A stretch of DNA of 64,000 nucleotides, from contig CAMLIL010000014.1 in the NCBI GenBank assembly GCA_946480015.1, positions 1 to 64,000 of the forward strand, read 5' to 3'. A program made the translations under genes and the position numbers. The stretch comes from an uncultured Oxalobacteraceae bacterium (GTDB taxonomy: Bacteria; Pseudomonadota; Gammaproteobacteria; Burkholderiales; Burkholderiaceae). Below the pieces are notes generated by a model. That model worked only from the letters and a program-made list of their open reading frames with translations, was not told the DNA's origin and made no database searches. Of this stretch, positions 19,958-28,899 are shown piece by piece. The first letter of the stretch is position 1, and each line of letters begins with the position of its first letter.

Positions 19958-20262
19958 GCGCCCCTCCGCCCGCGCCCGGCACGGCTGCCCACGCACGTCC
20001 GCTGGACGCGTTCGGCAAGGAGGCGGAGCGCATTATTCATGGGAGACCTGCAACGTGGAAAGCGCACCCCGAAGGGTATTCATTGAGCATATCAGCAGGA
20101 AACAATCGCATGGCGCACGGCTGGCGCCGCTTGAACTGTTCGGTAAAATTTTTTCCTCTTGCAAGAATGCGTGACTCAATTTTCAGGCACGCATGGTAAA
20201 GTAGAATCGACGTCGACGACCGTGTCGGCGCCAGAACGACGACCCGCCCAAAGGAGACTCCC
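19958..20262. other. intergenic region between divergent kinase and pncC genes
   Basis: No gene is seen. It contains an inverted repeat ATGCGTG/CACGCAT (20166-20194 approximately) and, right of it, TAGAAT at 20202-20207, which may be the -10 of pncC, though the -35 is poor. A purine-rich AAAGGAGAC precedes the pncC start. Promoters of both divergent genes must lie here. Confidence 0.4.
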
Positions 20263-20745
20263 GTGACGAACGACATCATCGATCTTGCCACCAAAGTTGG
20301 CCACGCGCTACAACAAAAGGGTCTGCTACTCACCACCGCCGAGTCCTGCACCGGCGGCGGCGCGGCCCAGGCCATTACCGAAATCGCCGGCTCCACCGGC
20401 TGGTTCGACTGCGGATTCATCACCTATTCGAATGCCTCGAAAACCGAACTGCTGGACGTCTCGGCCGCGCTGATCGCCCAGGTCGGCAGCGTCAGCGAGG
20501 AAGTCGCCGCCGCCATGGCCACCGGCGCGCTGGCCAACAGCAATGCGCACGTGGCGATCTCGACCACCGGCATCGCCGGCCCGACCGGCGCCGTGCCCGG
20601 CAAACCGGTGGGCACCGTCTGCTTCGGCTGGGCGCGCGGCGAGCATGTACATACAGAGCGCCTGGTGTTTTCCGGCGACCGCCACGCGGTGCGCGAACAG
20701 ACCGTGCGCCACGCCCTGCAGGGGCTGCTTCGCTTCATCGAATAG
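20263..20745 (+). CDS. pncC: nicotinamide-nucleotide amidohydrolase (CinA C-terminal type)
   Basis: A protein of 160 residues corresponding to the CinA C-terminal family only. Conserved motifs: TAESCTGG near residue 26 with the catalytic Ser, GWFDCGFITYSNASKTELL, and STTGIAGPTGAVPGKPVG. The enzyme deamidates nicotinamide mononucleotide to nicotinate mononucleotide, feeding NAD recycling. Start supported by AAAGGAGAC. No second CinA domain is present. Confidence 0.92.
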   Translation: MTNDIIDLATKVGHALQQKGLLLTTAESCTGGGAAQAITEIAGSTGWFDCGFITYSNASKTELLDVSAALIAQVGSVSEEVAAAMATGALANSNAHVAISTTGIAGPTGAVPGKPVGTVCFGWARGEHVHTERLVFSGDRHAVREQTVRHALQGLLRFIE

Positions 20746-20756
20746 GCCGGCCGGCC

Positions 20757-21644
20757 ATGGCGCGTGCCGCCTGCCTGCTGGCATTGATGCTGGCCGCCCG
20801 GACTGCGGCGGCCGAGCCTGCTACCTGGACGGTGTACGCGGCTGGCGACATCGCCGACTGCCGTCACAACCGTCCGGCCTACACCGCCGCGGCCGGCACC
20901 GCCGAGCTGGTCGCGCAGGCCCTGGCGCCCGATCCGCACGCGTCGGTGTTGCTGTTGGGAGACAATGTCTACGACGATGGCACCGCCGCCGAATACCGCG
21001 ATTGCTACCATCCTACCTGGGGCCGCTTCAAAGAGCGCACTTTCCCTTCGCCCGGCAATCACGAATACAACACAGCTAGCGCCGCCGGCTATTTCGGCTA
21101 TTTCGGCGCCCGCGCCGGGCCCGGCTATTACGCCGTCACCCTGGGCCGCTGGCGCGTGATTTCGCTCGACAGCAACCTGGGCGGCGGGGCCATGGACGCC
21201 CAGCTGGGGTGGCTGCAGCGGGAACTGGATGCCAATCCGGCACGCTGCACCCTCGCCTACTGGCACCACCCACTGTATAGTTCTGGCGGGCATGCTGAAA
21301 ATGCGCGCATGCACGCGGCTTGGGCGATGCTGTACCGCGCCGGCGCCGAGCTGGTGCTGTCCGGCCACGATCACGAATTCGAGCGCTTCGCGCCGCAGGA
21401 CGCCGACGGCCACCCCGATCCGGCGCGCGGCGTGCGCCAGTTCGTGGTGGGCACGGGCGGCGCCTACATCACGCCGTTCCGGTGGCCACGGCCCCACAGC
21501 GAGATGCGCGACGCCAACCGTACCGGCGTGCTGAAGCTGGTGCTGGGCGAACAGGGATACACTTGGGAATTTCTGGAAGCGAGATACGATGGCTTTCCCA
21601 ACGGCCAGCCGCCCGACCGCGGCAGCGGGACCTGCCACGACTAA
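20757..21644 (+). CDS. secreted calcineurin-like metallophosphoesterase
   Basis: A protein of 295 residues. It begins with a signal peptide (cut probably after RTAAA, near residue 19) and carries the two-metal motif set: GDIADC, LLGDNVYDDGT, GNHEYN, a later YWHHPLYSSGGH and GHDHEFERF. It resembles purple-acid-phosphatase-like or alkaline-phosphatase-like enzymes of the periplasm. The substrate is unknown. It starts 11 bases after pncC. Confidence 0.82.
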   Translation: MARAACLLALMLAARTAAAEPATWTVYAAGDIADCRHNRPAYTAAAGTAELVAQALAPDPHASVLLLGDNVYDDGTAAEYRDCYHPTWGRFKERTFPSPGNHEYNTASAAGYFGYFGARAGPGYYAVTLGRWRVISLDSNLGGGAMDAQLGWLQRELDANPARCTLAYWHHPLYSSGGHAENARMHAAWAMLYRAGAELVLSGHDHEFERFAPQDADGHPDPARGVRQFVVGTGGAYITPFRWPRPHSEMRDANRTGVLKLVLGEQGYTWEFLEARYDGFPNGQPPDRGSGTCHD

Positions 21645-21669
21645 TGACACGATACTCGGGAGCTAATTG

Positions 21670-22398
21670 ATGCACAACACGGTCCACTTCATCCTGCAGG
21701 GCAAGGGTGGCATCGGCAAGACGCTGGTGTCGACCATCCTGGCCCAATGGCTGGCCAGCAAGGATGAGCAGCCGCTACGCTGTTACGACACCGACCAGGA
21801 AAACGCCACGTTTTCGCGCTACAAGGCCATGAACGTCAAGCATGTGCCGGTGATGACGGACAGCCGCAACATCGATCCCAAGCGCTTCGACGCCTTGATG
21901 ATCGATCTGCTGGAAGAAGAAGGCAACTGCGTCATCGACAATGGCGCCAATACCTTTTCGCCGCTGATGGGCTACCTGCTGGAAAACGACTGCTTCGACC
22001 TGCTCAAGGAATCCGGGCGCAAGGTGTATATCCACACCATCGTCGGCGGCGGCGACACCCTGCACGACACGGCCATGGGATTCGTCTCCACCGCCAAGTC
22101 GACCGATGTGCCGCTGGTGCTGTGGGAAAACCAGCACTTCGGCCTGCTGCAATCGGCGGCCGGCAAGCAATTCACCGAATCGCAGACCTATGCCGACCAT
22201 GCCCAGCGCGTGATCGGCCGGGTGGTGCTGGCGCAACGCAATGCCGACACCTTCGGCGCCGACATCAAGAAAATGAACATTGCGCGCCTCACCGCCAACG
22301 AGGTCAAGGAAAGCGAAAAGTTCAACGTGATGGAAAAGCAGCGCATCAAGGTGGTGTTCCGCGATCTGTTCGAACAGCTCGACAAGGTCAACTGGTAG
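21670..22398 (+). CDS. TraL-like P-loop ATPase, chromosomal
   Basis: A protein of 242 residues with a deviant Walker A motif QGKGGIGKT at the N-terminus, as in ParA/MinD proteins. The pattern as a whole (DTDQENATFSRYKAMNV, VIDNGANTFSPL, IHTIVGGGDTLHDT, C-terminal RIKVVFRDLFEQLD) recalls TraL of IncP plasmids such as RP4, by memory and not by alignment. TraL is a transfer-region protein of unclear role. The ATG at 21670 follows GGGAG by about eight bases; a TTG one codon upstream is less likely. No other conjugation gene is nearby except the TraM-like gene that follows. Confidence 0.75.
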   Translation: MHNTVHFILQGKGGIGKTLVSTILAQWLASKDEQPLRCYDTDQENATFSRYKAMNVKHVPVMTDSRNIDPKRFDALMIDLLEEEGNCVIDNGANTFSPLMGYLLENDCFDLLKESGRKVYIHTIVGGGDTLHDTAMGFVSTAKSTDVPLVLWENQHFGLLQSAAGKQFTESQTYADHAQRVIGRVVLAQRNADTFGADIKKMNIARLTANEVKESEKFNVMEKQRIKVVFRDLFEQLDKVNW

Positions 22399-22404
22399 GC
22401 CGCC

Positions 22405-22872
22405 ATGGACCAGCAGAAACTGCGCACCCTGGTGTTCGAGAAAACCGGCGTCAAGGTCGACCTCGACGACCCCATCTTCGCGCTGGTGGCGCTCAATGAA
22501 GCGGTGCTGGAGGAAACCGTCGAGCGCCATGTGGCGCGTATCGACGCGGCCAGCGCGGCCCTGGCCCAGGCGGTGACGGGGCAGCCGGTGCTGCCGGCCG
22601 TGACGCCGTCCAGACCGCTTGTGCAAGGCGGGCCGGAAAAGCGCATGATGATGGTCGCCGGCGCGGCGGCCGCCCTGGGCGCCGTACTGGTCCTGCTGGG
22701 CCAGGCGGTGTTGTTCCGGCAGCCCGCGCCGCCCGCACCGGTGCTGGTCGCCAAGGAATTGACGGGCGAACAAGCGCTGGCGCTGAAGCAGGCCGAGAAA
22801 CTCAACAAGATTATCGCCAGGCTGGACAGCAAGACCCGCACCACCATCCAGACCGAAATGCAAAAACCCTGA
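22405..22872 (+). CDS. TraM-like membrane-anchored protein
   Basis: A protein of 155 residues. The first 40 residues (VFEKTGVKVDLDDPIFALVALNEAVLEE) match the beginning of the conjugal transfer protein TraM of IncP plasmids in pattern. A single membrane helix lies around residues 75-97, followed by a short alanine/lysine-rich tail predicted as helix. It starts six bases after the TraL-like gene, reproducing the traL-traM order of IncP plasmids on the chromosome. Function unknown. Confidence 0.65.
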   Translation: MDQQKLRTLVFEKTGVKVDLDDPIFALVALNEAVLEETVERHVARIDAASAALAQAVTGQPVLPAVTPSRPLVQGGPEKRMMMVAGAAAALGAVLVLLGQAVLFRQPAPPAPVLVAKELTGEQALALKQAEKLNKIIARLDSKTRTTIQTEMQKP

Positions 22873-22878
22873 CACAGT

Positions 22879-23874
22879 ATGAGCAAGCATCACGACCACG
22901 ATCATGAGCACCATGGCCACGATCATCATGGCCACGGGCACGGACACGGGCACGGACACGGACACGGGCACCACCATCACCATGCGGCGCCGAACGGCAG
23001 CACGCGCGCCTTCACGCTGGCGATCGGCCTGAACGCCGTGTTCGTGGCTGTTGAGTTCGGCTACGGCTTCGTGGCCAATTCCACCGCGCTGATGGCCGAC
23101 GCCGGCCACAATCTGTCGGATGTGCTGGGGCTGATCCTGGCCTTCGGCGCGGCCCTGCTGGCCAAAAGCGAGCCCAGCAAACGGTACACCTACGGCCTGC
23201 GCAGCTCGTCGATCCTGGCGGCGCTGCTCAACGCCCTGCTGCTGATGCTGGCCTGCGGCGCGATCGGCTGGGAAGCGGTGCACCGGCTGAACACGGCGGC
23301 ACCGGTGGCCGGCAAGACCGTGTCCATCGTGGCCGCGGTGGGGGTGCTGGTCAACGGCATTTCCGCCTGGCTTTTCATGGCCGGCAGCAAGGACGACATC
23401 AATATCCGCGGCGCCTACCAGCACATGGCGGCCGACGCCGCCATCTCGCTGGGGGTGGTGGTGTCCGGCGTGGTGATCCTGTTCACCGGCTGGACCTGGA
23501 TCGACCCGGCCCTGAGTATCCTGATCGTGCTGTTTATTCTGATCGGCACCTGGTCGCTGCTGAAGGAATCGCTGCGCATGGTGCTGGCGGCGGTGCCGGC
23601 CAATGTGGATTCGGCCAGGGTGGCCGCTTTTCTGCGCGCCCAGCCTGGCGTGTCGGAAATGCACGACCTGCATATCTGGGCCATGAGCACCACCGAAACG
23701 GCGCTCACGGCCCATCTGGTGATGCCGGACGGCTATCCGGGCGACCGCGCCATCGACGCCATCGTCGCCCAGTTAAAGAGCGAGTACGCGATCGCCCACT
23801 GCACCCTGCAGGTCGAGCAGGGCACCACGGTGCACGATTGCGCGCTGCACGCCGAGGCGCACGCAGCGCACTAA
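22879..23874 (+). CDS. CDF-family zinc/cobalt exporter with His-rich N-terminus
   Basis: A protein of 331 residues. The first 36 residues are dominated by His, with alternating His-Gly repeats and a run of five His, a likely metal-binding arm. Six membrane helices follow with the metal-site motifs HNLSD (ADAGHNLSDV) and HMAAD, both HxxxD, and a cytosolic C-terminal domain. CDF proteins of this CzcD/ZitB kind export Zn2+ (or Co2+, Cd2+) in exchange for protons. The His arm is encoded by a short imperfect tandem repeat (CACGGG/CACGGA units, 22935-22970). It starts six bases after the TraM-like gene. Confidence 0.88.
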   Translation: MSKHHDHDHEHHGHDHHGHGHGHGHGHGHGHHHHHAAPNGSTRAFTLAIGLNAVFVAVEFGYGFVANSTALMADAGHNLSDVLGLILAFGAALLAKSEPSKRYTYGLRSSSILAALLNALLLMLACGAIGWEAVHRLNTAAPVAGKTVSIVAAVGVLVNGISAWLFMAGSKDDINIRGAYQHMAADAAISLGVVVSGVVILFTGWTWIDPALSILIVLFILIGTWSLLKESLRMVLAAVPANVDSARVAAFLRAQPGVSEMHDLHIWAMSTTETALTAHLVMPDGYPGDRAIDAIVAQLKSEYAIAHCTLQVEQGTTVHDCALHAEAHAAH

Positions 23875-23877
23875 GGC

Positions 23878-24810
23878 TTAGCCGGCCAGGTTGGCGAACA
23901 GCGCCGTCGACAGGTAGCGCTCGCCGAACGAGGGGATGACCGTCACGATCACCTTGCCGGCGTTCTCCGGACGCTTGGCCACCTGCGCCGCCGCCCACAA
24001 GGCCGCGCCTGCCGAAATACCGACCAGCAATCCTTCCTGGCTGGCAGCCGCGCGCGCGGTCGTGAACGCGTCTTCGTTCTTGACGCAAATGACTTCGTCG
24101 TACACGTGGGTATTGAGCACGGCCGGCACGAAACCGGCACCCAGGCCCTGGATCGGGTGCGGCCCCTTGGTACCCTTGGACAACATCGGCGATGCTTCCG
24201 GCTCGACCGCGATGACCTGGAAGCCCGGCTTGCGCTCCTTGATCACTTCGCCCACGCCGGTGATGGTACCGCCGGTGCCCACGCCGGCCACCAGGATATC
24301 GACCTTGCCGTCGGTATCGCGCCAGATTTCCTCGGCGGTGGTGCGGCGGTGCACATCCGGATTGGCCGGGTTGTTGAACTGCTGCGGCATCAGGTAGTTC
24401 GGATGCGCCGCCACCAGTTCCTCGGCCACGCGGATGGCGCCCAGCATGCCTTCCGGACCGGGCGTGAGGACCAGTTCGGCGCCATAAGCGCGCAGCAGCA
24501 TGCGGCGCTCGTTGCTCATGGTTTCAGGCATGACCAGCTTGCAGCGGTAGCCGCGCGCCGCGCACACCATCGCCAGCGCGATGCCGGTGTTGCCGCTGGT
24601 GGGTTCGACAATGACCGTGTCCGGGCCAATCTTGCCGGCCGCTTCGGCCGCTTCGATCATGGACAGGCCGATGCGGTCCTTGACGCTGTGGGCCGGGTTG
24701 TAGAACTCCAGCTTGGCCAGCACATCGGCGCCGGCGCCCTGCACCAGCTTGCGGATACGCACCAGCGGAGTATTGCCGATCAGTTCGGTGACATCGTTTG
24801 CGACTCTCAT
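23878..24810 (-). CDS. cysK: cysteine synthase A
   Basis: A PLP enzyme of 310 residues. It has IGNTPLVRI at the N-terminus, the PLP lysine in [10 protein letters not shown], the substrate loop EPTSGNTGI and the phosphate-binding GTGGTITG. It makes cysteine from O-acetylserine and sulfide. The ATG at 24810 follows GGGGA; an in-frame ATG at 24861 would extend into the inverted-repeat element and is rejected. It converges on the CDF gene with a 3-base gap. Confidence 0.94.
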   Translation of the reverse strand: MRVANDVTELIGNTPLVRIRKLVQGAGADVLAKLEFYNPAHSVKDRIGLSMIEAAEAAGKIGPDTVIVEPTSGNTGIALAMVCAARGYRCKLVMPETMSNERRMLLRAYGAELVLTPGPEGMLGAIRVAEELVAAHPNYLMPQQFNNPANPDVHRRTTAEEIWRDTDGKVDILVAGVGTGGTITGVGEVIKERKPGFQVIAVEPEASPMLSKGTKGPHPIQGLGAGFVPAVLNTHVYDEVICVKNEDAFTTARAAASQEGLLVGISAGAALWAAAQVAKRPENAGKVIVTVIPSFGERYLSTALFANLAG

Positions 24811-24838
24811 ATTGGTTCCCCAGGGTTGGACATTGATT

Positions 24839-24941
24839 AGAGGCTGTTTCAAGATGGCCATGGCGGCGTTGCAGCTCCTTGCCGTGCAGCCGCACCGTCT
24901 TCGTCGCTGCGCCTAGCCCTGCCCATGTTGAAACAGCCTCT
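24839..24941. repeat. 103-bp element with 19-bp terminal inverted repeats
   Basis: The ends AGAGGCTGTTTCAAGATGG (24839-24857) and, inverted, AGAGGCTGTTTCAACATGG (24923-24941) differ at one position. The 65-base interior has no coding capacity. A partial TTA direct repeat is visible just outside both ends. It sits between cysK and the FKBP gene. This is the form of a small non-autonomous (MITE-like) or structured intergenic repeat. Confidence 0.6.
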
Positions 24942-24961
24942 TAGACAGTGCTCTTGACAGT

Positions 24962-25450
24962 TTATTTGACCTTGACCAGTTCGACCTCGAAGATCAGGTC
25001 GGAGTTGGCCGGGATGCCGGGCAAGGCACGGGCGCCGTAGGCCAGGCGCGCGGGAATGATCAGGGTACGCTTGCCGCCCACCTTCATGCCCTGCAGGCCC
25101 TGGTCCCAGCCCTTGATGACGCGGCCGGCGCCGAGCACGAATTCGATCGGTTCGCCGCGCTCGCGCGAGGAATCGAACTGGCGCCCGTGCTGTTTGGTGG
25201 CCAGCGGCTTGAACAGCCAGCCGGTGTAGTGCACCGACACGGTGGTGCCGACCTGGGCTTCGGCGCCCTTGCCGATCAGGTTATCGGTGACGGCCAGCTG
25301 GTCTTCGGCAGCCGCCATCTGGGCTGGGGGCGCAGCCGCCGAGACCGGCTCGACGGTGTTGGCGGCGGGCGCCGGCTGGGTGGTGTTCTGGGCCAGTGCG
25401 GCGCCGGCTGCCAGCAGCAGGGCGGCGCTCAAAGTGCGACGAATCATCAT
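24962..25450 (-). CDS. periplasmic FKBP-type peptidyl-prolyl isomerase
   Basis: A protein of 162 residues with a signal peptide (cut near AALAQ, residue 21), a short Ala/Pro-rich linker and one FKBP domain: VSVHYTGWL, FDSS, FVLGAGRVIKGWDQGLQGMKVGGKR and the end DLIFEVELVKV. It catalyses proline cis-trans isomerisation in protein folding outside the cytosol. Two ATG codons lie side by side at the start (25450 and 25447); AAGAG precedes them. Confidence 0.9.
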   Translation of the reverse strand: MMIRRTLSAALLLAAGAALAQNTTQPAPAANTVEPVSAAAPPAQMAAAEDQLAVTDNLIGKGAEAQVGTTVSVHYTGWLFKPLATKQHGRQFDSSRERGEPIEFVLGAGRVIKGWDQGLQGMKVGGKRTLIIPARLAYGARALPGIPANSDLIFEVELVKVK

Positions 25451-25483
25451 GAACTCTTTCGTGAACGGTGGAGGGATGCTGCT

Positions 25484-26311
25484 TTATGATAGCGCGTCGG
25501 CGGCCAGGTGGCGCAGCGCGTGGGCCGCCGCCGCCATGCCGAAGGTGGCGGTGACGACCATGGTGGAACCGAAGCCGGCGCAATTGAGGCCGGTGACGCC
25601 GTCGATGGCGCAGCTTTCCTCGCCTTGCGGCAGGCTCAGGCGCTCCATCGAAAACACCGCGTCGACGTGAAACCTGGTTTTCTCGCCGCGCGGGTAACCG
25701 TATTGATTGCGCAGGCGCTTGCGCACCATTTTCAGCAAGGGTTCCTGCTCGGTGCGGGCGAGGTCGCGGATGGCGATCTGGGTCGGGTCGCGCTGGCCGC
25801 CGGCGCTGCCGATGATCACCATGGGCAAGCCGTGCGCGCGGCAGTGGGCGATCAGCGCGGCCTTGGCCTTGACGCTGTCGATGGCGTCGACCACGAAATC
25901 GTAGCCGCGCCCGGCGATCATCCGGTCCAGGTTGTCGGGATCGACGAAATCTTCGATCAGGTTGACCTTGCAATACGGATTGATCTGGGCGATGCGCGCG
26001 GCCAGGGCCTCGACCTTGGGCTGGCCAATGGTGCCGGTCAAGGCCATGATCTGGCGGTTGATGTTCGATTCGGCCACGTTGTCCAGGTCAATCAGGGTCA
26101 GCTGGCCGATGGCGCTGCGCGCCAGCGCTTCGACCACCCAGGAACCGACCCCGCCGACCCCGACCACGCACACGTGGGCGGCCTGGAAGCGCGCCAGCGC
26201 GGCGGCGCCGTACAGGCGGCCAATGCCGCCGAAGCGGCGCTCCATGTCGACCGGGTCGGCCTCGGGCGACGGCGGCAATGAGGTGTCAAGCGGGGTATCA
26301 AGCGTGTTCAT
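25484..26311 (-). CDS. tcdA: tRNA threonylcarbamoyladenosine dehydratase
   Basis: A protein of 275 residues of the E1-like/ThiF family. The ATP-binding VVGVGGVGSWVVEALARS lies near residue 50, followed by DLDNVAESNINRQ. TcdA (CsdL) cyclises t6A37 to ct6A in tRNAs that read ANN codons. The ATG at 26311 is preferred to an in-frame GTG at 26317. It is transcribed leftward ahead of the FKBP gene, with a 33-base gap. Confidence 0.88.
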   Translation of the reverse strand: MNTLDTPLDTSLPPSPEADPVDMERRFGGIGRLYGAAALARFQAAHVCVVGVGGVGSWVVEALARSAIGQLTLIDLDNVAESNINRQIMALTGTIGQPKVEALAARIAQINPYCKVNLIEDFVDPDNLDRMIAGRGYDFVVDAIDSVKAKAALIAHCRAHGLPMVIIGSAGGQRDPTQIAIRDLARTEQEPLLKMVRKRLRNQYGYPRGEKTRFHVDAVFSMERLSLPQGEESCAIDGVTGLNCAGFGSTMVVTATFGMAAAAHALRHLAADALS

Positions 26312-26398
26312 CCGCACATTTTAACGGACGCGGGCCGGCGCGCTGCTCTAAAATGAAGCGCTGTACAGCCTGACAATCGACGCAACCCAGGAATGACC

Positions 26399-27589
26399 AT
26401 GACCCTCAACGCCCTGCCCGACAGCGCACCCGGCTTCGACCAGCCGATCGCCGTGCTGAAACACTGCCACGACCGCATCCGCAAGCAACTCGACACGCTG
26501 GCCAGGCTGGTGCCGCATCTGGCCGCGCACGGCGCCGACGACCAGGCGCGCCAGGCCGCCAGCGCGCTCATCAAGTATTTCGACAAGGCCGCGCCGCTGC
26601 ACCACCAGGACGAGGAGCACGACCTGGTGCCGATGCTGCAGGCCAGCGCCGCCGGGGCCGACGCGGCCCTGCTGGCCGAGCTGGTGCCGCAAATCCTGAG
26701 CGAACACCAGCAGATGGATGGCATGTGGCAAAGCCTGCATGAAGAGCTCAGGCAGATCGCCGACGGCAAGCCAGCGCAGCTGTCGGAGCACACGGTGCGG
26801 CGCTTCTGCGACACCTATGCGCGCCACATGGAAATCGAGGAAGGCAATATCGCGCCCATGGCCAAGCGCCTGTTTTCGGCCGGACAGATGGCGCAGCTGG
26901 GCCAGGCCATGCAGCAACGGCGCGGGATTGCGGCGCCGGCGCCGACCTTGGGCGAGGCGGTGGCGGCGCTGCGCAAGGATTACGGCCAGGCCATGCTGGA
27001 CGAAAGCATGGTGGCGGACGACCCCTTCATGCAATTTAACCAGTGGTTCGAGCAAGCCCTCAAGGCCGACGTCAACGAGCCGAACGCGATGAGCGTGGCC
27101 AGCGTGGACGTCCGCGGACGGCCGAGTTCGCGCATCGTGCTGATCAAGCAATACGACGCGCGCGGCTTCACCTGGTACACCAATTACGACAGCCAGAAAG
27201 GGCGCGAGCTTGCGGCAAATCCAAACGCTTGCCTGCTCTTCTTTTGGAGTGAACTTGAGCGCCAGATTCGCATCGAAGGAAGGGTGGAGCGTACCTCGGC
27301 GGCGGAAAGCGACGCATATTTCCACAGCCGGCCGCTGAAAAGCCGGCTGGCCGCGATCGCATCGGCGCAAAGCAGTCCGATCGCCGACCGCGCCAGCATG
27401 GAACAGCAGTATGCAGCGGTAGCACAGCAGTACGGCGAACAGCCGCCGCGTCCGGCCAACTGGGGCGGGTTCCGGCTCGTGCCGGAACGTTTCGAGTTCT
27501 GGCAGGGGCGCCGTTCGCGTTTTCATGACCGTATCGAATACACGCTGCAGGCCGACGGCAGCTGGATACGGCAACGTTTGCAACCGTAG
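26399..27589 (+). CDS. hemerythrin (HHE)-pyridoxamine 5'-phosphate oxidase fusion
   Basis: One reading frame of 396 residues joins two families. Residues 10-160 are a hemerythrin HHE domain with its His/Glu ligands ([39 protein letters not shown]). Residues 195-396 are a full Pdx[66 protein letters not shown] and the end WIRQRLQP. PdxH oxidises pyridoxamine or pyridoxine phosphate to pyridoxal phosphate with FMN. The two are normally separate genes; the linker ([16 protein letters not shown]) has no stop. The ATG at 26399 follows AGGA by six bases; another ATG at 26393 is possible. A sequencing error removing a stop cannot be excluded. Confidence 0.85.
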   Translation: MTLNALPDSAPGFDQPIAVLKHCHDRIRKQLDTLARLVPHLAAHGADDQARQAASALIKYFDKAAPLHHQDEEHDLVPMLQASAAGADAALLAELVPQILSEHQQMDGMWQSLHEELRQIADGKPAQLSEHTVRRFCDTYARHMEIEEGNIAPMAKRLFSAGQMAQLGQAMQQRRGIAAPAPTLGEAVAALRKDYGQAMLDESMVADDPFMQFNQWFEQALKADVNEPNAMSVASVDVRGRPSSRIVLIKQYDARGFTWYTNYDSQKGRELAANPNACLLFFWSELERQIRIEGRVERTSAAESDAYFHSRPLKSRLAAIASAQSSPIADRASMEQQYAAVAQQYGEQPPRPANWGGFRLVPERFEFWQGRRSRFHDRIEYTLQADGSWIRQRLQP

Positions 27590-27669
27590 CGGACGCGCCG
27601 CGCCTTCGTCTTGCCGCGCGCGTTCGAGCCGCATTCACGCAGCATTAACGCAGCACCAGCGAGGGCGCC

Positions 27670-28899
27670 ATGTTTTACCAGACCCGATTGAGCGCATGGT
27701 CATCCGGCCTGCGCCAGCAACACGCGCTGCCACTACGGATTGCCCTGTGGGACGGGCAGCAACTGGATTTTTCGTCCGATCCGCCGCGCGTGACGATCCG
27801 CGTGCCGTGCGCGCGCGCGCTCCGGTTTCTGCTGTCGCCTTCACTGTTCAGCCTGGGCAAAGCCTATGTGGAAGGCGAACTCGAGGTCGAAGGCCGCGCC
27901 AGCGACATGATCGCCATGGTCAATGCGCTGGCGCGCACTGCCGGGCCGGCGGAACGGCCGTCGCGGCTGAACCTGTTTAAGCGGCGCCATACCCGCAGGC
28001 TCGACGCCGAGGCGATCCGCTACCACTACGATATTTCCAACGAGTTCTATGCCGCCTGGCTCGATCCCGGCATGGTGTATTCCTGCGCCTACTTCGAACA
28101 CGGCGACGAAGCGCTGGCCCTGGCGCAGGAGAAAAAAATTGACCACATCCTGCGCAAGATCGGTCTGCGCGCCGGCCACACCCTGCTCGATGTGGGCTGC
28201 GGCTGGGGCACGCTGGCGATCCGCGCGGCCCAGCAGTTCGGCGCGCGCTGCGTGGGCATCACGCTGTCGGAGAACCAGGCGCGGCTGGCGCGCGAACAGG
28301 TGGCGCGCGCCGGCCTGCAAGACCGGGTCGAGATCCGCGTGGAGGATTACCGCGACGTCAGCGGCAGCTTCGACCGCATCACCAGCGTGGGCATGTTCGA
28401 GCATGTCGGCATCGCCCGCCTGCCGGCCTATTTCCGCAAGATCCATGACTTGCTGACCGACGATGGGGTGGCCATGAACCATGGCATCACCAGCACCGAC
28501 GTGCGCAGCCGCGAAGTGCCGCACGGCGGCGGCGAGTTCATCCAGCGCTACGTGTTCCCGCACGGCGAACTGGCCCATCTGGGCACGGTGGTGCACGCGA
28601 TGCAGGAAGGCGGACTGGAAGCGCGCGACGTGGAAAACCTGCGGCGCCACTACGCCCGCACCTGCGCGCGCTGGGCCGAGAACTTCGAAAACCACGCCGA
28701 CCAGATCCGGCGCCTGACCGATGCCAGGCACTTTCGCATCTGGCGCGTGTATCTGGCTGGCTGCGCCCACGCGTTCGCGCATGACTGGATCAGCGTGTAC
28801 CAGATCGTGTGCGGCAAGGCCGGGCGTGATCCCGGCGTCATTCCGTGGTCGCGCCGCTACATGTACCCGCAGTCCGGCGCGCTGGCCGAGCTCAGGTGA
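27670..28899 (+). CDS. cyclopropane-fatty-acyl-phospholipid synthase family methyltransferase
   Basis: A protein of 409 residues. An N-terminal lipid-binding region precedes the SAM-dependent methyltransferase domain: YHYDISNEFYAAWLD, LLDVGCGWGTLAIRAAQ (motif I) and GMFEHVGIARLPAYF. These are signatures of Cfa, which adds a methylene to double bonds of membrane lipids. It starts 80 bases after the fusion gene. Its last eight bases overlap the end of the convergent msrA remainder. Confidence 0.88.
   Translation: MFYQTRLSAWSSGLRQQHALPLRIALWDGQQLDFSSDPPRVTIRVPCARALRFLLSPSLFSLGKAYVEGELEVEGRASDMIAMVNALARTAGPAERPSRLNLFKRRHTRRLDAEAIRYHYDISNEFYAAWLDPGMVYSCAYFEHGDEALALAQEKKIDHILRKIGLRAGHTLLDVGCGWGTLAIRAAQQFGARCVGITLSENQARLAREQVARAGLQDRVEIRVEDYRDVSGSFDRITSVGMFEHVGIARLPAYFRKIHDLLTDDGVAMNHGITSTDVRSREVPHGGGEFIQRYVFPHGELAHLGTVVHAMQEGGLEARDVENLRRHYARTCARWAENFENHADQIRRLTDARHFRIWRVYLAGCAHAFAHDWISVYQIVCGKAGRDPGVIPWSRRYMYPQSGALAELR

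Noticed and set aside
22935..22985. Short tandem repeat resembling a CRISPR or microsatellite
   Set aside because: It encodes the His-Gly arm of the metal exporter in frame; units are only six bases and have no spacers.
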